A DNA stretch of 64,000 bases from the NCBI RefSeq assembly GCF_000721705.1, contig NZ_JOJL01000004.1:124001-188000 (forward strand), read 5' to 3'. This DNA comes from Actinoplanes subtropicus. GTDB lineage: Bacteria > Actinomycetota > Actinomycetes > Mycobacteriales > Micromonosporaceae. The translations under genes and the position numbers were made by a program. Positions within the stretch are counted from its first letter, which is position 1, and every line of letters begins with the position of its first letter. This document shows positions 59,918 to 64,000 of the stretch, one piece after another. Under the pieces are notes generated by a model, which was given only the letters and a program-made list of their open reading frames with translations, had not been told where the DNA came from and made no database searches.

Positions 59918-60690
59918 TCACGTTGCGTGGCTGATGATGGTGTCCAGGCGGGTGCGGACCACGAGGGTCGTGCAGGGCATCGATGGCGGTCGGGTCCGGG
60001 TGCTCGGGCAGGGGCGAGGTGTCGCGGGCGGTTTCCAGTTCGGCGCGCAGCCTGGGGATGTCGGTGTCCAGGTGCCGGGCGGCGCCGTCGGGTAGAGGTC
60101 GGTGTTCGGCCTCGCGTTTGGCGGCGATCAGGTCCGGCACTTACGCCAGGCCGGTGCCGAGCACGCGCAGGTCGGTCTCGATGTGTCCGGTGCGCATCAG
60201 GTGGATCCCGGTCAGCAGCACCCGCAGCGTGTACAACGCCGGTTTGAGCTGGCCGGTCGTGGCGTACAGCTTGTGCTGGCCGGTAGCGAAGCCGAGGTAG
60301 TGGTGCGCGTGGTGGCGAGTGATCAGGCCGCCGGCCAGGGCTTTGAGTTCGGCGTGGACGCCGGTGGTGACCACGATCAGTGGGGACAGCAGCTGTTCCA
60401 GGACGTAGCCGTTGCGGCTGTTCAGCAGCCGGGCGAACTTGAGCAGGTCGTGGCTGACCACGTCGAGCTCGACGCCGTCACGGATCCCGGTGTGTTGCAG
60501 GGTGTCGGGGCCGGTGCGCAGCCCGACGATTTCGGCAGCCGGTAACACGTGCGCGGCGCGCAGGTCCAGGTCCGAGTCGATGGAGGCGAAGCCGTACAGG
60601 TGCGCGCCGCTGACGGTGGCGAACGCCAGCGGGCCGGGGCCATGACCTTCTCGGAGACTGATACCGCTGTCCCGATTCGCGGGCGGGGTT
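59918..60690 (-). pseudogene. Nucleotidyltransferase-superfamily gene (COG3541-like), broken by a stop codon and a frameshift
   Basis: The frame contains FATVSGAHLYGFASIDSDLD, the (G)S-x-DxD nucleotidyltransferase signature, then VELDVVSHDLLKFARLLN and KPALYTLRVLLTGIHLMRTG, matching predicted minimal nucleotidyltransferases. After GTGLA comes a TAA (60143-60141), but the same frame goes straight on as PDLIAAKREAEHRPLPDG, the usual continuation with Tyr at the stop. Near the end a frameshift is needed to reach LVVRTRLDTIISHAT and TGA at 59918. The N terminus upstream of about 60690 cannot be fixed. Confidence 0.65.
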
Positions 60691-61320
60691 CCGGATGCTG
60701 GGCCGGCCCGGCGGCGATGTCTCAAGGATTGGCGGGTGTTCCCGGCTGGTGAGAGCGGTGGCGCCGTGACGCCGTGACGCCGCTGACTGTCCTGATATTT
60801 CGCTCGAAATTGGGTCGGCGTTGGTGGGTGGTTCCGTAAGAGTGGAGCGTAGGTGTTCGGTGTGAACAGAAAGCCTTCTCGATCGGGATCGGCACCCCGA
60901 TCTTGGGCAGTTTCTGTTCCTGCGACGGGCAGGTGACGGTGCCTTGGTAGGGCAGGTGTTGTCCCGGTCGGCGGCCGGCGAGCACGCGGGTCGGCCGGGG
61001 CAGAACGGGGCGAGCCGATCAAAGCTGTGCCCGCTCCGGAACCACGACCCGGCGCCGCGCCGCATCCGCATATCAAACAGATCAGGACGGCGCGGGGCGA
61101 TCTCCCGCGACCCTGCGTAGCGGACAGGGTGCGAACCACGACGCCGGCGTTGGTGGCGGCCTGTGTCGTGGCGGCGAAGTGAACCGGCTGCGTGACCACG
61201 GCATCCACCTCCGCCTGGAGCTTTTGCGCCTACGTCACCAAAGCCATCTGCCACCGCGACCAGCACCGGGCCAGCCGGCGACAGCTGTCGGCGCGCAGGG
61301 GCGCACGGTCGCCGGCCGTC
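60691..61320. other. Degenerate non-coding stretch
   Basis: About 630 bases with no frame that looks like a maintained gene and no recognisable transposase. Composition is more AT-rich around 60780-60960 than the flanks, as if foreign or decayed DNA. I see no repeats or clear promoter in it. Confidence 0.5.
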
Positions 61321-61467
61321 GTGGCTCAGGTGGTGGCGCGTTCGATGATCCGGGCGGGCGTGGGCCGGTCGCAGGCCGTTGTGGCTCAGGTGGTGGCGCG
61401 TTCGATGATCCGGGCGGGCGTGGGCCGGTCGCAGGCCGTTGTGGCTCAGGTGGTGGCGCGTTCGATG
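61321..61467. repeat. 60-bp tandem repeat, 2.4 copies, at the broken LacI 3' end
   Basis: 61321-61380 and 61381-61440 are identical; the first 27 bases recur at 61441-61467. On the minus strand each unit contains ATCGAACGCGCCACCACCTGA, in one frame an Ile-Glu-Arg-Ala-Thr-Thr-stop gene end (the stretch here split as ATCGAACGCG and CCACCACCTGA). Confidence 0.95.
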
Positions 61468-62274
61468 CGCGTCGATCCGGACCGTGGTGAGCGCCGGCCG
61501 CCACAGCGCCCCGTGCGCGGTGTCGTCGAAGCCGATCACCGCCAGGTCGTCCGGCGCCGTCAGCCCGAGGTCGCTGAGCGCCGCGAGGGTGGCGATCGCC
61601 GGGTCGTCGCCGAGCGCCGCGACCGCGGTGATGCCCAGGTCGAGCAGGCGCCGCAGCCGGGTCGCGGTGACCGGCGCGCCGCCCACCGGCAGCCGGGCCG
61701 GGCGGGGCAGGCCCAGATGCCGGGCGGCGCTCTCGGCATGCCGGCCCAGCAGCGCGTAGAACGGGCCGCCGCGGGCCGGCCCGGCCACCGCGAGCCGGTG
61801 GTGGCCGCGGCCCGCGAGGTGCGACACCTGGGCGAGGGTGTGCGCCGCCAGGCCGTCGACCCAGCCGCCGTCGGCCGCCTCCCGGTCGGGGCTCGCGTAG
61901 ATCGCGGGCAGGTCGATCACCGCGCTCGGCGAGACGGCCGCGATGGCCTCCGGCGCCGAACCGTACGACACCAGCAAGCCGTACCCACCGGCCGAAAGCT
62001 CCTCGCCCAGGCCCGCGATGAAGCTCTCCAGGCTCGCCCCGCGGGGGAGGCCGCCCGCCTCCAGCACCACGATCCGGGCGGTGCCCTCGCGCAGGGCGCG
62101 GGCGATCGAGTGCGGCACGTAGCCGAGCTCGGCCGCCGCCCGCCGCACCCGTTCCCGGGTCGGCTCGGGGATGGTCTGCCCGGCCGCGTCGTTGAGCACG
62201 AAGCTCACCGTCGCCTGGGACACGCCGCAGGCGCGGGCCACGTCCTTCATCGTCACTCGCGCGGGGGCCGTCAT
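61468..62274 (-). pseudogene. LacI family regulator, truncated at the C terminus
   Basis: About 269 residues are intact: VTMKDVARACGVSQATVSFV (helix-turn-helix), hinge SIARALREG and effector domain to AVIGFDDTAHGALWRPALTT. The remaining 40-60 residues expected for the family are missing; after VRIDA the frame enters the 60-bp repeats and runs on for several hundred codons of non-family sequence. The DNA-binding part may still function. It is divergent from the dehydrogenase at 62323 with a candidate operator between. Start: ATG 62274. Confidence 0.7.
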
Positions 62275-62292
62275 GCGCGCTAGTGTACCGGT

Positions 62293-62310
62293 CACTTATA
62301 CGAATTAGTG
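62293..62310. promoter_or_regulatory. Candidate LacI operator before the dehydrogenase
   Basis: CACTTATACGAATTAGTG is an imperfect 18-bp dyad with central CG in the 48-base gap between divergent LacI and dehydrogenase starts. Confidence 0.5.
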
Positions 62311-62322
62311 GAGGTGGTGGCG

Positions 62323-63336
62323 ATGAGGTCGGTGCAGGTGACCGGTCCCGGCCGGATCGCGGTGCTCGACGTCGAGAAGCCGGTGGCCGGCCCGGGCGAC
62401 GTGCTCGTCCGGATCCGGGCGTGCGGGGTGTGCGGCTCCGACGGGCTGTACATCTCGGTCGGCGGCATCCCGCCGCGGCAGGGCGCCACCCCGCTCGGCC
62501 ACGAGCCGGCCGGCGAGATCGTCGAGGTCGGCGCGGGCGTCGAGGGCCTAGCGGCCGGCGACCACGTGGTGCTCAATCCGATGGCGGCCGCCGACGGCAT
62601 CATCGGCAGCGGCGGCGCGCAGGGCGGCCTCTCCGAGTTCGTGCTGATCCGCGGGGCGAAGGCCGGCGTGCATCTGGTGACCGTTCCGAAGCACATCCCG
62701 TACGAGGTGGCCGCGCTCAACGAGCCGATGGCGGTCGCCACGCACGCGGTGAACCGGACCGCCCCCGTACCGGGCAGCAAGGTGGTGGTCTTCGGAGCCG
62801 GGCCGGTCGGGCTCGGTGCCGCGATCGGCTACCAGCTGCGCGGCGCGCACGTGGTGGTCGTCGACATCGTCGCGAACCGCCTCGACAAGGCGCTCAAGGT
62901 CGGCGCCCACGCGGTGATCAACTCGGCCGAGGAGGACGTGACCGCCCGGCTGATCGAGTTGCACGGCGAGGCCCCGCGCAGCTTCGTCCGCGGCGCCCGG
63001 CCGGACACCGACATCTATCTGGACGCGGCCGGCGCCCCCGCGGTGCTGGCGACCGTGCTGGCGAACGTCAAGCACGGCGCGACGCTGGGCATCGTCGCCG
63101 TGCACAAGCGGCCGGTGCCGATCGACTTCGGCGCCCTGCTCACCACCGAGCTGACCGTGGTGCTCTCGATGGGCTACCCGACCGAGATCTTCGAGGTCAC
63201 CAAGGACCTGGTCGAGAACTGGCAGCGGTACGAGCTGCTGATCAGCGACCGCGTCCCGTTCGCCGAGGCCGAGCGCGCCCTCACGCTCGGCTCGACCCCG
63301 GGCGCCGCCGAGAAGGTCGTGGTGACCTTCGACTGA
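62323..63336 (+). CDS. Zinc-type medium-chain alcohol dehydrogenase (polyol/sugar dehydrogenase-like)
   Basis: This 337-residue protein has a GroES-like domain with catalytic-zinc residues (ACGVCGSDGLY and GHEPAGEIVEVG) and a Rossmann domain (VVVFGAGPVGLGAAIGYQL). The four-cysteine structural-zinc loop is absent: the corresponding segment reads NPMAAADGIIGSGG. It resembles threonine or L-galactonate/L-idonate type dehydrogenases; substrate not determined. Start: ATG 62323 with GGAGG upstream. Probably controlled by the divergent LacI. Confidence 0.88.
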   Translation: MRSVQVTGPGRIAVLDVEKPVAGPGDVLVRIRACGVCGSDGLYISVGGIPPRQGATPLGHEPAGEIVEVGAGVEGLAAGDHVVLNPMAAADGIIGSGGAQGGLSEFVLIRGAKAGVHLVTVPKHIPYEVAALNEPMAVATHAVNRTAPVPGSKVVVFGAGPVGLGAAIGYQLRGAHVVVVDIVANRLDKALKVGAHAVINSAEEDVTARLIELHGEAPRSFVRGARPDTDIYLDAAGAPAVLATVLANVKHGATLGIVAVHKRPVPIDFGALLTTELTVVLSMGYPTEIFEVTKDLVENWQRYELLISDRVPFAEAERALTLGSTPGAAEKVVVTFD

Positions 63337-63348
63337 CGGCGGCCGGGG

Positions 63349-64000
63349 TCAGCCGGCCAGGTGGCCCCAGCGGTCCTGCAGCTCGGCCCAGGAGCCCTGG
63401 TCCTCGACCTTGCCGCCGATCAGCACGACGACCCGGTCGGCCTGGGTGAGCGCGGCCCGCTTGGAGGTCGACCCGACCACGGTCACCCCGTGCTCGCGCA
63501 GCGCCCGCCACAGCTCAAGCTCGGTCGTCACGTCCAGCGCCGAGGACACGTCGTCGGCGATCAGCAGCTCGGTCCGCGGCGCCAGGGCCCGGGCCAGCGC
63601 CAGCCGCTGCAGCTGGCCGCCGGAGAGCCGGGTGCCCTTGTGCCCGATCAGCAGCTGCAGGCCGCCGCCGGACGCGGTCAGGTCGTGCTCCAGCTGGGCG
63701 GTGGAGACCGCGTCGGCCGCGTCCAGCTCGTGGCCGAGCTGGATGTTGTCGGCCACCGTGCCGGAGAGCACCCGCGGCAGCTGGGCCACGTAGCCGACCT
63801 GGTTGGGCCGCAGGAACAGCTCCGGCTCGTCGACCACGTGCCCGTTCCAGCGCAGCTCGCCGGTGTGGTGCACGATCCCCGCGAGGGCCCGCAGCAGCGA
63901 CGACTTGCCCGCCCCGACCGGGCCGACCACCAGCACCAGCTGGCCGCGCTCGACGTCCAGCTCGACGTCCTGCGCGCCGACCGTGCCGTTCTCGTGGACG
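63349..64000 (-). CDS. ABC transporter ATPase domain with degenerate catalytic site, 5' end beyond window
   Basis: The minus-strand frame stays open to the window edge. The visible part (about 216 residues) is a complete ABC ATPase core: Walker A GPVGAGKSS, Q-loop YVAQLPRVLSGTV, signature RLSGGQLQRLALARAL and Walker B LLIADDVSSALD. The catalytic Glu after Walker B is Asp (DD instead of DE) and the H-loop reads GSTSKRAAL without histidine. This is the pattern of the inactive half of heterodimeric exporters (TM287/288, LmrC type). The N-terminal membrane domain would lie beyond 64000. Confidence 0.85.
   Translation of the reverse strand, partial: VHENGTVGAQDVELDVERGQLVLVVGPVGAGKSSLLRALAGIVHHTGELRWNGHVVDEPELFLRPNQVGYVAQLPRVLSGTVADNIQLGHELDAADAVSTAQLEHDLTASGGGLQLLIGHKGTRLSGGQLQRLALARALAPRTELLIADDVSSALDVTTELELWRALREHGVTVVGSTSKRAALTQADRVVVLIGGKVEDQGSWAELQDRWGHLAG

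Noticed and set aside
59018..61467. Insertion sequence or integrated element
   Set aside because: No transposase or integrase piece, no target duplication and no paired terminal repeats; only the single inverted repeat was kept as a finding.
1..64000. tRNA, rRNA or riboswitch genes
   Set aside because: No tRNA-like cloverleaf, rRNA stretch or known riboswitch core was recognised by eye in the intergenic regions; a covariance-model search would be decisive.

Overview
The window is GC-rich (by eye a little over 70% G+C) and gene-dense, with many GTG starts and many ATGA/GTGA start-stop overlaps. An actinobacterium-style phenylacetate cluster, a TIGR03089 protein, a mycothiol-type DinB domain and a zinc-finger anti-sigma factor all point to an actinomycete. 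I infer a soil or plant-associated Micromonosporaceae-like organism (Actinoplanes or a relative); the sequence alone does not prove the genus.

Left part (1-12.6 kb): a ThuA-domain gene cut by the window edge and a DUF1479 oxygenase, divergent from a ROK regulator that precedes a coupled GH1 beta-glucosidase/MFS transporter pair. Next come a MarR regulator and a divergent Tat-exported binding protein that share two operator-like palindromes. Then a COG4315 lipoprotein faces an ECF sigma/anti-sigma pair across two near-identical ECF promoters, followed by Lon protease.

Middle part (12.6-43.8 kb): a carbohydrate region that looks like a pectin/uronate utilisation locus. It holds a secreted pectate lyase and pectinesterase, a LacI regulator divergent from a four-gene operon (oxidoreductase, DUF993, epimerase, DUF6807), and a uronate operon (oxidoreductase, uronate isomerase, enolase-type sugar-acid dehydratase, fructuronate-reductase-like enzyme, second oxidoreductase). 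Divergent from that is a LacI regulator with a complete sugar ABC importer and a YesL-like protein. An SMP-30 lactonase, a MarR/membrane protein pair, another LacI-controlled epimerase/oxidoreductase pair and a GH3 lipoprotein follow. The probable flow is extracellular pectin cleavage, import, isomerisation of uronates, reduction and dehydration towards 2-keto-3-deoxygluconate.

Right part (43.9-64 kb): a phenylacetate degradation cluster (PaaK, TetR/PaaR-like, PaaI on one strand; PaaN, enoyl-CoA hydratase, hydroxyacyl-CoA dehydrogenase and PaaABCDE on the other), small cell-envelope proteins rich in in-frame repeats, a short HtrA-like protease, a TetR-controlled FAD monooxygenase, a decayed stretch at about 59-61.5 kb (two pseudogenes, a 34-bp-arm inverted repeat, 60-bp repeats and a truncated LacI gene), a zinc-type dehydrogenase and a cut ABC ATPase.

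Two features stand out that ordinary annotation does not explain. First, a 14-bp near-palindrome of the form GG-N-AA-N-SS-CTT-N-CC recurs through the carbohydrate half, mostly inside genes, where it is spelled with codons that are otherwise rare here; it is concentrated in a ten-copy array of about 39-bp period at 30.0-30.4 kb. Second, several genes end in tandem repeats that duplicate the last codons together with the stop codon.
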